64,000 nt of DNA from DASPMP01 sp035758925 (GTDB lineage: Bacteria; Gemmatimonadota; Gemmatimonadetes; Gemmatimonadales; Gemmatimonadaceae): contig DASTVV010000103.1 of the NCBI GenBank assembly GCA_035758925.1, positions 7,103-71,102 on the forward strand. The letters are read 5' to 3'. Below, piece after piece: positions 37,007-45,528 of this stretch. The translations under genes were made by a program, and so were the position numbers. The notes below the pieces were generated by a model. The model had not been told where the DNA came from. It saw nothing but the letters and a program-made list of their open reading frames with translations, and ran no database searches. Each line of letters starts with the position of its first letter. The first letter of the stretch is position 1.

Positions 37007-37918
37007 TTAGACGTGCAGTTCGCCGGTGGTCACGATCACGCTGCTACCGCCGACGCGCACTGCCGTGATCGCACCGGCGCGCTTGTCCACTTCGACTTCG
37101 AGAAGACTTGGCCGGCCCATCTCGAAGCCCTGCTCGACCACCCACCGCAGCGTTCCGTCCGCGCGTGGATCGCGCTTGGCCAGGTAGCCGCCGAAGCCGG
37201 CGCAAGCGCTCCCAGTCGCTGGGTCTTCTGCCACACCGAGCGTCGGGGCAAACATGCGCGCGCGGTAGTGGGACCCGGCGAGCTCGGGCTCGTCGCAGAA
37301 CGCGAATACTTCGGCCGTCGCGAAGGAACCAAGCACGCGCTCGAACTCGTCCACTCGCGGCCGGATGCGCCCCAGTGTCGCTCGGTCGCGTACAGGGACG
37401 AACAGGAATCGCAGGCCACAGGACACCGGCTCCGGGTCCAGCCCGTCCGTGCGGATGTCGGTCGGCTGGAGCCCCAGGCATCGCGCCAGGTCACTTACGG
37501 CCGGCGGCGGTGGTCCAAACTCGGGCAGCTGCGCGACGCTGAGCTGGGCGAACGTCGGGATCCCGTCTGAGGCTCGAATCGCTACCGTCACAGGGCCCAC
37601 GCCTTCCTCGAGGACGATGCGCGTCTCCGGTCCCGTCAGCTTGATGCGTCCCGTTGCGGCGAGCACGTGTGCCGTTCCGACCGTGGGATGGCCCGCGAAT
37701 GGAAGCTCACGGCCCGGTGTGAATATCCGCACACGACGTGTGTGCCTGGGATCGCTGGGCGGAAGGACGAACGTCGTTTCGGAAAAGTTGAACTCACGCG
37801 TGATCGTCAGCATGAGCTCGGGCGGCAGGCGTTCAGCGTTCGGGAACACGGCGAGCTGGTTGCCGCCGAATCGCGTGCTCGTGAAAACGTCGGTCGTGAC
37901 GAACTCGAAGGTGGGCAT
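37007..37918 (-). CDS. PhzF family isomerase
   Basis: A 303-residue protein of the PhzF/DapF fold. The start TFEFVTTDVFTSTRFGGNQLAVFP, the FNFSETTFVLPP loop with the catalytic glutamate, FAGHPTVGTAHVLA and the second-half motif EDPATGSACAGFGGYLA are clear. The family catalyses racemisation or isomerisation of small amino-acid-like acids; the substrate is not predictable. It is last in a minus-strand directon that starts with P5C dehydrogenase, so an amino-acid catabolic role is likely (inference). An internal start is not needed: MPTF at 37918 is the family N-terminus. Confidence 0.9.
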   Translation of the reverse strand: MPTFEFVTTDVFTSTRFGGNQLAVFPNAERLPPELMLTITREFNFSETTFVLPPSDPRHTRRVRIFTPGRELPFAGHPTVGTAHVLAATGRIKLTGPETRIVLEEGVGPVTVAIRASDGIPTFAQLSVAQLPEFGPPPPAVSDLARCLGLQPTDIRTDGLDPEPVSCGLRFLFVPVRDRATLGRIRPRVDEFERVLGSFATAEVFAFCDEPELAGSHYRARMFAPTLGVAEDPATGSACAGFGGYLAKRDPRADGTLRWVVEQGFEMGRPSLLEVEVDKRAGAITAVRVGGSSVIVTTGELHV

Positions 37919-37959
37919 CGTGGGAAGATACGATGCCCGGGGCGCTGAGGCGCAGCGTT

Positions 37960-38256
37960 CTAATCCGCGCGCGCGTCCGGCGACGTCGACGAATCTTCGC
38001 CGAGGTCGTCTCGCAGCCCGATCGTCGAGCGTGGTGCAGACTGCGCCTGATCGAGCAGCTTCTCGAGCTCCGCACCTGTGAATTCCTTCCAGTGCTCCGG
38101 GTACCGAATCAGCCGCTTCTTCGCGTTGTTGCTCTCGAAGCAAAGCCAGCCGTCATTGTACCCGTGAGGCAGCAAGGGCCAATTGCTCCTGGCGCCAAGC
38201 CGCCTCACCTCGAAGACCGTCCAGTTGGTGCCTGAAGCGTCGCGGAAATATTTCAT
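37960..38256 (-). CDS. Small conserved protein of unknown function
   Basis: 98 residues: MKYFRDASGTNWTVFEVRR, then GWLCFESNNAKKRLIRYPEHW, GAELEKLLDQA. It lacks a signal peptide and is not obviously membrane-bound. I recall similar short proteins (YFRD...GWLAFES...KRRL...P) from Gemmatimonadota; no function is known to me. I chose ATG 38256 over the upstream 38295, which overlaps the dehydratase stop region. It lies between the dehydratase and PhzF genes on the same strand. Confidence 0.65.
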   Translation of the reverse strand: MKYFRDASGTNWTVFEVRRLGARSNWPLLPHGYNDGWLCFESNNAKKRLIRYPEHWKEFTGAELEKLLDQAQSAPRSTIGLRDDLGEDSSTSPDARAD

Positions 38257-38294
38257 CGGCATTCCCCGCTTTAATGAACGCAGAGTGAATGCCA

Positions 38295-39281
38295 CTAATT
38301 CGGGGAATTGCCCGCCAGGAGGCTTGCAAGAACTGGTGCATCGATGTTACCACCGGACACGACGCAGACCAGGCGTTTGGGGCGGTTCTCCTGAGGGTGG
38401 ACCTTGGCCCAATTTCGGGCGACCGCGACTGGCGTCGCACCGGCGCCCTCGGCGACGATTCGAGCCCGCCGCGCAAGCAAGACTACAGCGTCGCCGACCT
38501 CATTGACCGAGGCAGTGAGACAATTCGTTACAAGCTCGCGTGCAAGCGGCCAGATCTCGCCAAACACCCCGCGCCCACCAATCCCGTCGATGAAGCTGCG
38601 TCGATTCTCGATCGCTACCGGCTCACCCGCTGCAATCGCGGCGGCGAGCGGAGCCGCGCCATCCACCTCGCACGCGTAGGTCCCAGCGGCTGGGGCCAGG
38701 GCACGCGCGACGGTCGCAATCCCGCACGTGAGGCCGCCGCCGCCCCACGGGACGAGAATGGCGTCCACGTCAGGTAGGTCTTCGAGAATCTCCAGAGCAA
38801 TCGTTCCGTTACCGGCCATGACCTCCGGATCGGCGAACGGATGGACGAACACGCCGCGCATGCCCGGCCGCCCATGGCTCTGCATGGTCGTCCACCACTC
38901 GTCGTAGGGCACGCTCACGATCTTCGCGCCGAGCCGCGCGATGGCGTCGAGCTTGGCCTTGGGTGCGGTGTCGGGCACGACGACGCTGGCGCTGACACCG
39001 AGCTCGCGCGCGGCCCATGCCACGCCCTGCGCCATGTTCCCTGCGCTCGCGGTATACACGCCCTCCGAGAGCAGGCCGCGGGGCAGGGACCTCATGCGGT
39101 TGAGCGCACCGCGCAGCTTGAACGAGCCGATCGGTTGGAGGTTCTCGAGCTTGAGGTAGATCTCCGGATCGCCGGGATCACCGTCCAACTTGACCAGCGG
39201 AGTCCGGATGACCGCGTTTTCGATCCTGGATCGAGCCGCCCGCGCGTCGTCGAGCGACGGAGCCCTCAGAACTCGACCCAT
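38295..39281 (-). CDS. Threonine/serine dehydratase family PLP enzyme
   Basis: A 328-residue fold-type II PLP enzyme. The Schiff-base lysine is in PIGSFKLRGALNRM (K55), the substrate loop is TASAGNMAQGVAWAA, the phosphate-binding loop is WGGGGLTCGIATV and the serine near the end of the fold is in VVSGGNIDA. It has no C-terminal ACT regulatory domain, so it is the short catabolic type. Possible substrates are threonine, serine or 3-hydroxyaspartate. Its start overlaps the end of the OCD-family gene by 16 nt. Such a pair also occurs as EutB/EutC of ectoine breakdown and as BhcB/BhcD of the beta-hydroxyaspartate cycle. Confidence 0.88.
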   Translation of the reverse strand: MGRVLRAPSLDDARAARSRIENAVIRTPLVKLDGDPGDPEIYLKLENLQPIGSFKLRGALNRMRSLPRGLLSEGVYTASAGNMAQGVAWAARELGVSASVVVPDTAPKAKLDAIARLGAKIVSVPYDEWWTTMQSHGRPGMRGVFVHPFADPEVMAGNGTIALEILEDLPDVDAILVPWGGGGLTCGIATVARALAPAAGTYACEVDGAAPLAAAIAAGEPVAIENRRSFIDGIGGRGVFGEIWPLARELVTNCLTASVNEVGDAVVLLARRARIVAEGAGATPVAVARNWAKVHPQENRPKRLVCVVSGGNIDAPVLASLLAGNSPN

Positions 39282-40246
39282 GTCCCCGACTTCTCCCGTC
39301 GCGCGCGATCGTACAGAAAGTGCGCGCTGGCAAGGTCTTCGATGGCGAGGCCCAGCGACTTGAAGAGCGTGATGTCGTCGTCGCTGCGACGACCGGCGGC
39401 GCCCACCAACAGTTCGCCGAGCTCCGCGGCGATGTGGTCCGGACCGATCGCCTTCTCCGAGATTGGGATGAGCACGTCGCCCGCCTCGTTCAGTGCCGAC
39501 TCGCGTCGGTCGACGAACAGACGGCTACGCTTCACGGCGAGCGTGTCCAGCTCTCGAGCGGTTGGGATCGAAGCACCGACGGCGTTCACGTGCGTCCCGG
39601 GCTGGAGCCATTCGCCTCGCAACACCGGCTCGCGCGATGCGGTCACGGTGCAAACCACGTCCGCCGAGCGCACTGCGGTGGCGGGATCGGACGCGGCCTC
39701 GCAACGAATGCCGTACTGAGACGAGGCGTGTGACGCCAGCGCGCGGGCGTGCTCGGCGCTCCGACTCCAGACGCTCACCGCTTCGAAGGGCCGCGCCGAC
39801 AGCATGGCGGCAATGTGACTGCGTCCCTGCACGCCGGAGCCGAGGATGGCAAGCGTCCTGGCATTGTCCCGCGCGAGCAGTTTGGTCGCGACGCCCGACA
39901 CTGCGGCGGTTCTGATGGCGGTGATGGATGACGCATCCATCAGCGCGAGCAGCGTCCCCTGGGCGCCGTCCATGAGCAGCACGGCACCCTGGTGCGAATC
40001 GACTCCGGTGCCGTGGTTGCCCGGAAACACGGTGATGAGCTTCGCGCCGATCGCGCGAAGGCTACTCGAATATGCGGGCATCATCGCAAACACGTTCGGC
40101 GAATCCGGAACCCGGAGCACTGGTCGCAACGGAAGAACCACTTCGCCCCGCGCCAGTGACGCCAGCGCGCTCTCCATCAGCCCGATGCACTCGGGCATGG
40201 GGAGCAGCTGCTCGATCTCGCGCTTGTTCAGAATCAGAACCGTCAT
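39266..40246 (-). CDS. Ornithine cyclodeaminase / mu-crystallin family protein
   Basis: A 326-residue NAD(P)-dependent enzyme. The dinucleotide motif is LAILGSGVQGRSHIAAM (about 130-146), with NAVGASIPTARELD and the substrate-side RTAAVSGVATKLL. The family includes ornithine cyclodeaminase, delta-1-pyrroline-2-carboxylate reductase, EutC, iminosuccinate reductase and alanine dehydrogenase; sequence alone does not decide. It lies 70 nt downstream of the P5C dehydrogenase gene, with an inverted-repeat element in the gap, and overlaps the dehydratase gene by 16 nt. That favours a proline, ornithine or hydroxyproline context (inference). Confidence 0.88.
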   Translation of the reverse strand: MTVLILNKREIEQLLPMPECIGLMESALASLARGEVVLPLRPVLRVPDSPNVFAMMPAYSSSLRAIGAKLITVFPGNHGTGVDSHQGAVLLMDGAQGTLLALMDASSITAIRTAAVSGVATKLLARDNARTLAILGSGVQGRSHIAAMLSARPFEAVSVWSRSAEHARALASHASSQYGIRCEAASDPATAVRSADVVCTVTASREPVLRGEWLQPGTHVNAVGASIPTARELDTLAVKRSRLFVDRRESALNEAGDVLIPISEKAIGPDHIAAELGELLVGAAGRRSDDDITLFKSLGLAIEDLASAHFLYDRARREKSGTWVEF

Positions 40247-40265
40247 AGTCGGTCAAAAACAGCTA

Positions 40266-40299
40266 CGCATCCGAATTCCACGAGAATTCGGATGGGTAG
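40266..40299. repeat. Inverted-repeat element, copy B (short form)
   Basis: CGCATCCGAATTCCACGA (40266-40283) is directly followed by GAATTCGGATGGGTAG. Both ends match copy A at 13386-13507, but the internal sequence is absent. It lies between the P5C dehydrogenase stop and the OCD gene start. Confidence 0.75.
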
Positions 40300-40316
40300 T
40301 TCCGTCTGCGCGAGAG

Positions 40317-42056
40317 CTATTCGGCCGCCATGAACGGATACTTGTAGTCCGTCGGCGGAACGAACGTCTCCTTGATGGTGCGCGCGCTGATCCACCGCAT
40401 CAGGTTCAGCTTCGAACCGGCCTTGTCGTTCGTGCCAGAGCTGCGCGACCCGCCGAACGGCTGCTGCCCGACCACTGCGCCGGTTGGCTTGTCGTTGATG
40501 TAGAAGTTGCCGGCCGCGTTGCGCAGCCCCAGCGTCGCCTCACGTACCGCATTCCGGTCCGTGGCGAATACGGCGCCCGTCAGCGCGTAGGGCGACGTCG
40601 CATCCACGATTCTCAGCGTTTCAGCCCACTTGGCGTCGTCGTAGACGTACGCGGTGACGACCGGCCCGAAGATCTCCTCGCAGAGGAGACGGTACGTCGG
40701 CTGGTCGGTCTCGACCAGCGTTGGCGTGACGAAGTACCCCTCGATGCCCTTGGCTGTCCCGCCGGCGAGGATCTTGGCGTTGCGCTTCGCATCGTCCAGG
40801 TAGCCGCTGATCTTTTCGAACGACTTCTTGTCGATCACGGCACCGACGAAGTTCCTGAAGTCGCGGACGTCGCCCATGCGGATGTCTTCCATCATCGCCA
40901 CGGTGCTGTCGCGCACGGTCTTCCAGAGCGAACGTGGCACGTAGACGCGGCTCGCGGCAGAACACTTCTGACCCTGGTATTCGAATCCGCCCCGCGCGAT
41001 CGCGACCGCGACAGCCTGCGGATCGGCCGACGGATGAGCGACGATGAAGTCCTTGCCACCCGTCTCGCCGACGATGCGTGGGTACGACAGATAGCTGCCC
41101 ATGTTGGCGCCAATCGTCTTCCACATGCTGTTGAAGACGCCAGTGCTGCCTGTGAAGTGCACACCGGCCAGCTCACGGTGCGCGAGGCAGACGTCCGAAA
41201 TCTCCGCGGGGTCACCCGGAACCATGTTGATCACGCCCGGCGGGAGACCCGCTGCCTCCAGCAGCTTCATGATGTAATACGCCGACAGCATCGCGCTCGA
41301 CGCGGGCTTCCATACGACGGTGTTGCCCATCAGCGCGGGCGCCGTGGGCAGGTTGCCGCCGATCGCCGTGAAGTTGAACGGCGAAACGGCATAGACGAAT
41401 CCCTCGAGCGCGCGATAGTCGAGCTGGTTCCACATCGAGTGACTCGACTCTGGCTGCTCGGTATAGAGCTCCTGTGCGTAGGCTGGGTTGAACCGGTAGA
41501 AATCGATCAGCTCGCAGGCGGAGTCGATCTCCGCCTGGAAGACTGTCTTGGACTGGCCGAGCATCGTCGCGGCGTTGAGGGTCGAGCGCCACGTGGTCGC
41601 GAGCAGTTCGGCGGCCTTGAGAAACACGGCTGCCCGGTCTTCCCAGGCCCAGTTCGCCCATTCGGCTCGAGCGGACCGCGCGGCGTCGATCGCCTGTGTG
41701 ACATGGGACGCTTCTGCGCGATGCCAATCTGCCAGCACGTGCTTGTGGTTGTGCGGCATCACGGCGTGCGCCGTTTTTCCCGTGCGGATCTCTCGGCCGC
41801 CGATCATGATGGGAATGTCGACACGCTCGGCCGCCATTTTCGTGAGGCGAGCTTTGAGCTCTGTACGCTCCGGGGAGCCCGGGGCGTACGCTTTCACGGG
41901 CTCGTTCACTGGCGCCGGTACGCGTCGAATGCCGGTGAACGCTGAAGCCTGACGTGCGCCGGCGGAAGCGCCTTCGGGTATCGAGATCTTCGGCGCGTCT
42001 GAGGTGGCGCGCAGTTTCTTGTCGGCAGAGCGGGTCGGTTTGGTGGGAGCGGCCAT
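40317..42056 (-). CDS. pruA: L-glutamate gamma-semialdehyde (P5C) dehydrogenase
   Basis: A 579-residue NAD-dependent aldehyde dehydrogenase that oxidises glutamate semialdehyde (from proline or ornithine) to glutamate. Family regions: AVSPFNFTAIGGNLPTAPAL, NTVVWKPAS, GVHFTGSTGVFNSMW, PRIVGETGGKDF (catalytic glutamate) and YQGQKCSAASRVYVP (nucleophilic cysteine). PFGGSRSSGTNDKAG near the end is typical of P5C dehydrogenases. The first 35 residues (AAPTKPTRSADKKLRATS) are Lys/Ala-rich and look like an added low-complexity tail. It heads the minus-strand directon with the OCD-family and dehydratase-family genes. No PRODH gene is seen in the window. Confidence 0.92.
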   Translation of the reverse strand: MAAPTKPTRSADKKLRATSDAPKISIPEGASAGARQASAFTGIRRVPAPVNEPVKAYAPGSPERTELKARLTKMAAERVDIPIMIGGREIRTGKTAHAVMPHNHKHVLADWHRAEASHVTQAIDAARSARAEWANWAWEDRAAVFLKAAELLATTWRSTLNAATMLGQSKTVFQAEIDSACELIDFYRFNPAYAQELYTEQPESSHSMWNQLDYRALEGFVYAVSPFNFTAIGGNLPTAPALMGNTVVWKPASSAMLSAYYIMKLLEAAGLPPGVINMVPGDPAEISDVCLAHRELAGVHFTGSTGVFNSMWKTIGANMGSYLSYPRIVGETGGKDFIVAHPSADPQAVAVAIARGGFEYQGQKCSAASRVYVPRSLWKTVRDSTVAMMEDIRMGDVRDFRNFVGAVIDKKSFEKISGYLDDAKRNAKILAGGTAKGIEGYFVTPTLVETDQPTYRLLCEEIFGPVVTAYVYDDAKWAETLRIVDATSPYALTGAVFATDRNAVREATLGLRNAAGNFYINDKPTGAVVGQQPFGGSRSSGTNDKAGSKLNLMRWISARTIKETFVPPTDYKYPFMAAE

Positions 42057-42124
42057 TGGGAAGGTCCTCGGGCTAATACGTCGGAGCTACGCCCGATAAG
42101 ATACTTCGCGCGGGCCACGGCTTC

Positions 42125-42991
42125 ATGCTCGCCACCCGAAGAACTAGATCTCAGAGCGTGCCGCGTCGCCCCACCTCGATCCTTGCCGTCGTGCCTCTCC
42201 TCTGCCTTGCGGTTGTTTGGGGATGCGGTGGCGATCGCGTCGAATGGACCGACGCCGAGCCGCTCCCGCCTGCGGAGCGGTCCGCACCTGACGTCGCCTT
42301 CGAAGGGGGGCAACTCGTGCCGTTGCCGTTCACGGCCTCCATGGCTGTGCCGGTAATCGGGAGTCAGTGCGCGGGAAGCGTGCAGTCCGTCCGCGCGGCA
42401 CCTGGCGATTGGTATGCGGCGTGGTGGGCCGTCCGGCCGGACAGCACCGCGGATGTCGTGGTTTCTCGCTCGAGCGACGGCAGGAGCTGGACGGCGCCAG
42501 TACGTGTCGACACGACTGATGTGGGCCGCTCGGGCTGCCAGCGTCCCGCGCCCTCCCTCTCGGCCGACGCCGGCAACGTCCACGTCGCGTATGCGATGGT
42601 CGCGCGCGAGGGTCCCGGGGTGTTCGCCGCGCACTCGATGGATCGCGGCGCGACATTTCATACACCGGTCACGATCGTGTATGGCGAGCGCATCGGCAGG
42701 TCGGCCATAGCGGCGCGTGGCAATCTCGTCGTGGTGGCGTACGAAGACCCCAACAGCGACCCACGCCGCGTCGACGTGGCGGTCTCACGGACCATGGGAC
42801 ACACTTACGAGCCGCGTCAAGTCGTTTCTCCGCCGACTGGGGAGGCGAGCGCACCGCGGGTAGCGCTGGGCGACGACCGAATCGCCGTGATCTGGAGCCA
42901 GAGTCCCGTTACGGGTGCGCGAGGCGGCGAACCTCGCGCAGAAATACCGGCCGGCGCGGTGCGCATGGTCCGCGTCGGCGTGCTGCGCTGA
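42125..42991 (+). CDS. Sialidase-like (BNR/Asp-box) lipoprotein
   Basis: 288 residues with a lipobox signal peptide (VVPLLCLAVVWGCGGD). The mature part contains Asp-box-like turns SRSSDGRSWTAP and HSMDRGATFHTP plus repeats of the AAWW...STADVVVSRSS type, as in exo-alpha-sialidase-like beta-propellers. No catalytic arginine triad or FRIP motif is evident, so it is likely a carbohydrate-binding or structural propeller rather than an active sialidase. It is divergent from the P5C dehydrogenase gene with a 68-nt gap. Confidence 0.7.
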   Translation: MLATRRTRSQSVPRRPTSILAVVPLLCLAVVWGCGGDRVEWTDAEPLPPAERSAPDVAFEGGQLVPLPFTASMAVPVIGSQCAGSVQSVRAAPGDWYAAWWAVRPDSTADVVVSRSSDGRSWTAPVRVDTTDVGRSGCQRPAPSLSADAGNVHVAYAMVAREGPGVFAAHSMDRGATFHTPVTIVYGERIGRSAIAARGNLVVVAYEDPNSDPRRVDVAVSRTMGHTYEPRQVVSPPTGEASAPRVALGDDRIAVIWSQSPVTGARGGEPRAEIPAGAVRMVRVGVLR

Positions 42992-43034
42992 TTTCGCGAA
43001 GAGACATTCCTTGCACTGCGCGGAGTAGATCCGA

Positions 43035-43925
43035 GTGACGCACTGGTTGGGTGGACATACGATGGACACAGGCGGGCTGGACATGGCGGTTCGCCGTGCT
43101 GCGCGGAGTGGCATGACGACCATGCAGCTCTTCACGGCGATCCCGAAGTTTTACGGGGATAAGACGTCCATTCGTGAGGAGCGCGCCGAGCGATTTCGTG
43201 CAGCGATCGAGGAGACTGGGATGGACCCGCGGCGGTTCGTGTCACACGGCGCGTACGTGCTGAATGCCGGGACACCCGATGCCAATCAGTGGACGCGCGC
43301 TCGTGACGGTCTCGTGAAAGAGCTGGAACGCTCGACCATGCTGGGCATCGGGACCGTCTGCTTCCATCCGGGAGCAGCCACCGACGGCGATCGTATCGGG
43401 GCGGCGGAACGAATCGCGGGCGCCATTGTCTTCGCCTTGGAGGCCGTGCCATCCGCGACGCGGCTCCTGATCGAGAATACGGCAGGTGCGGGTACGACGA
43501 TGGCGCGTACCGCTCAGGAGGTCGGGATGATCCTTGCCGACGTTCCGCGACGCTTGAGGCCGCGAACCGGCTACGGGCTGGACACGTGTCATCTGTTCGC
43601 CTCGGGCTATGACATCGCCCGGTCGCAGGATGAGCTGACCCGTACGCTCGACCTGTTCGAGTCCGAGGCGGGTGAAGCACCCGGATTCTTCCACCTGAAC
43701 GACAGCGCGGGCGCCCTCGGTTCCAACCGTGACCGCCATGCGCTGCTGGGAGAGGGTGAGATCGGGGTGAATGCCTTCGGGTGGCTTCTCGCCGACAGGC
43801 GGTCCAAGGGGGTGCCGCTCATCCTCGAGACGCCGCAACAGAACATGGATATCGGCCCTGACGACGACACGCCCGACCCGTACGACGTGCGCATGATGGA
43901 GCTTCTGCGTCGTTTTTCAGAGTAG
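43035..43925 (+). CDS. nfo: Endonuclease IV (apurinic/apyrimidinic endonuclease)
   Basis: A 296-residue zinc-dependent AP endonuclease of base-excision repair. The family start (GGHTMDTGGL), SHGAYVLNAG, VCFHPGAA, LLIENTAG, GYGLDTCHLFASGYD and FFHLNDS...HALLGEGEIG, then LILETP, place the metal-ligand His/Glu/Asp residues in the usual order. GTG 43035 is the start that gives the family N-terminus. It follows the BNR-like lipoprotein by 43 nt. The SWIB-domain gene follows after 122 nt. Confidence 0.92.
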   Translation: MTHWLGGHTMDTGGLDMAVRRAARSGMTTMQLFTAIPKFYGDKTSIREERAERFRAAIEETGMDPRRFVSHGAYVLNAGTPDANQWTRARDGLVKELERSTMLGIGTVCFHPGAATDGDRIGAAERIAGAIVFALEAVPSATRLLIENTAGAGTTMARTAQEVGMILADVPRRLRPRTGYGLDTCHLFASGYDIARSQDELTRTLDLFESEAGEAPGFFHLNDSAGALGSNRDRHALLGEGEIGVNAFGWLLADRRSKGVPLILETPQQNMDIGPDDDTPDPYDVRMMELLRRFSE

Positions 43926-44047
43926 AAACACGAGCAACTGCCTATTGCGCTCCGAATGGAGCACTTTACTATTCGCGCGGCGGAGAGGATGTTCGCGGCT
44001 GGCCCCCATAGGGAAAATCACTCCGTTCACCAACTCCAGGAGAGCGC

Positions 44048-44395
44048 ATGGCGACGAAAAAGAAGAAGGGTGCGAAGAAGGGTGGGCGGAAGGGCGCCAA
44101 GAAAGCAGCGCGCAAGAAGACGGCGAAGCGTGGTGGCGCGAAGCGCAAACCCAACGCCGCATTCATGAAGCCAATGCAGCCTGACGCAGCGCTCTCGGCG
44201 GTCGTCGGCAGCAGCGCCATCCCCCGCACGGAAGTGACGAAGAAGCTCTGGGCCTACATCAAGCGCAATGGTCTGCAGGACGCCAAGGAGCGTCGCATGA
44301 TCAACGCTGATGACAAGCTCCGTGCTGTGTTCGGCGGCAAGGGCAAGGTCTCGATGTTCGAGATGACGAAACTCGTCAGCAAGCACATGAAGTAG
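44048..44395 (+). CDS. SWIB/MDM2 domain protein with H1-like basic tail
   Basis: 115 residues. The first 35 are almost only Lys, Ala, Gly and Arg (KKKKGAKKGGRKGAKKAARK), typical of DNA-binding H1-like tails. The rest is a SWIB domain: LSAVVGSSAIPRTEVTKKLWAYIKRNGLQD, RRMINADDKLRAVFG and VSMFEMTKLVSKHMK. SWIB domains are best known from eukaryotic chromatin remodellers and MDM2, and occur in Chlamydiae and other bacteria, where a nucleoid or topoisomerase-linked role is proposed. RBS AGGAGAG precedes ATG 44048. It has its own strong terminator. Confidence 0.9.
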   Translation: MATKKKKGAKKGGRKGAKKAARKKTAKRGGAKRKPNAAFMKPMQPDAALSAVVGSSAIPRTEVTKKLWAYIKRNGLQDAKERRMINADDKLRAVFGGKGKVSMFEMTKLVSKHMK

Positions 44396-44420
44396 CCGAC
44401 CGGCTACCGAGATGTGACAC

Positions 44421-44456
44421 GGGCGCACCGTACGTCGGTGCGCCCTTTGTTTTTTT
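44421..44456 (+). terminator. Rho-independent terminator after SWIB gene
   Basis: 10-bp perfect stem GGGCGCACCG (44421-44430) and its complement (44436-44445), 5-nt loop, then TTTGTTTTTTT. Confidence 0.95.
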
Positions 44457-44605
44457 GAACGGCTTCACCCACTCTGCGGTTGGCTGTTGGTTGAACTCGA
44501 CGCGGGAAGCATTTCACCTGCGGTTCACGTAGAGACCAGTGCGTCATCGGCGCGTCAGCCTACAGCGATCCGCTATTTTTTTCGGGTCCCTCATCCCACA
44601 TCAGC

Positions 44606-45412
44606 TTGGCCAAGAAACGCTCGCCCGCATCCGGCTCCGGCAACGTCGTCTCGCAAGCGCGCGGCGCGCGCAAGTCAAAAGCACCGGCTGGCGGCCGGAT
44701 CTGGGAAAACATCAAGTCGCTCGCGGGCGCCGTCCTGATCTATCTCGTGATCAAGACGTTCTTCATGGAGGCGTTCCGGATCCCCTCGGGCAGCATGATT
44801 CCCACGCTGCTCGTCGGCGACTGGCTCTTCGTCAACAAGCTCGTCTACGGCCCACACCTGCCGTTGACGCGCATCGTGCTGCCTGGATACTCCGACCCGA
44901 GGCGCGGCGAGGTGATCGTCTTCGAGTCGCCCTATCAGCCTGACATGGCGGCCGAAGGGCAGGATCCGACTCCCACGCTCGTGAAGCGACTGGTGGGAAT
45001 GCCTGGCGACACGATGTACATGAGAGAGGGCCTGCTGTACGTGAACGGACAACCACAGCGTCAGGGATACGCGGCAGCGTCGAATCCCAAGGGTGACGGT
45101 ACGCAGTCGTCGCCCCTGATGGAATGGCAGCACAAGATCGAGCTGAAAGGCACGCGATTCGGCCCACCACCTCGAACGCCGCAACTGGACCACTGGGGTC
45201 CGCTGCTCATTCCGCCCGGCAACTATTTCATGATGGGCGACAACCGCTACGAGTCCAAGGACAGCCGTTACTGGGGCATTGTTCCGCGAGGGAACGTGCG
45301 TGGGCGGCCAATGTTCATCTACTACTCCTACGTCCCGTCGGGGGAGAGCGATCGCCCGCTCTCCTTCATCACGGACATCCGCTGGTCCCGCATCGGGCAC
45401 TGGATTCACTAG
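44606..45412 (+). CDS. lepB: Signal peptidase I
   Basis: A 268-residue membrane-bound leader peptidase. A basic N-terminus is followed by one membrane segment (LAGAVLIYLVIKTFFMEAF, about 39-57), the catalytic serine in IPSGSMIPTLLVGD (about S63), the lysine in TLVKRLVGMPGD (about K127) and the family tail YFMMGDNRYESKDSRYWG. It removes signal peptides from exported proteins, of which the window has many. TTG 44606 is chosen; the next in-frame Met would fall inside the catalytic part. It follows the SWIB terminator with a 150-nt gap and so probably has its own promoter. Confidence 0.95.
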   Translation: MAKKRSPASGSGNVVSQARGARKSKAPAGGRIWENIKSLAGAVLIYLVIKTFFMEAFRIPSGSMIPTLLVGDWLFVNKLVYGPHLPLTRIVLPGYSDPRRGEVIVFESPYQPDMAAEGQDPTPTLVKRLVGMPGDTMYMREGLLYVNGQPQRQGYAAASNPKGDGTQSSPLMEWQHKIELKGTRFGPPPRTPQLDHWGPLLIPPGNYFMMGDNRYESKDSRYWGIVPRGNVRGRPMFIYYSYVPSGESDRPLSFITDIRWSRIGHWIH

Positions 45413-45528
45413 GACAAGGGCCTGCCCCAGGGAACGCAAGCGCGTTCGAGCCGGGGGACGCAGAGTCTCGATCGGCGGCGTGACCCGTCGACATTGAATG
45501 CCGGCGGTCCGCGCTGCATATACCTGAC

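Noticed and set aside
39846..41945. 699-codon plus-strand frame opposite the OCD-family and P5C dehydrogenase genes
   Set aside because: No recognisable domain, mirror of two clearly real enzymes; a shadow frame.
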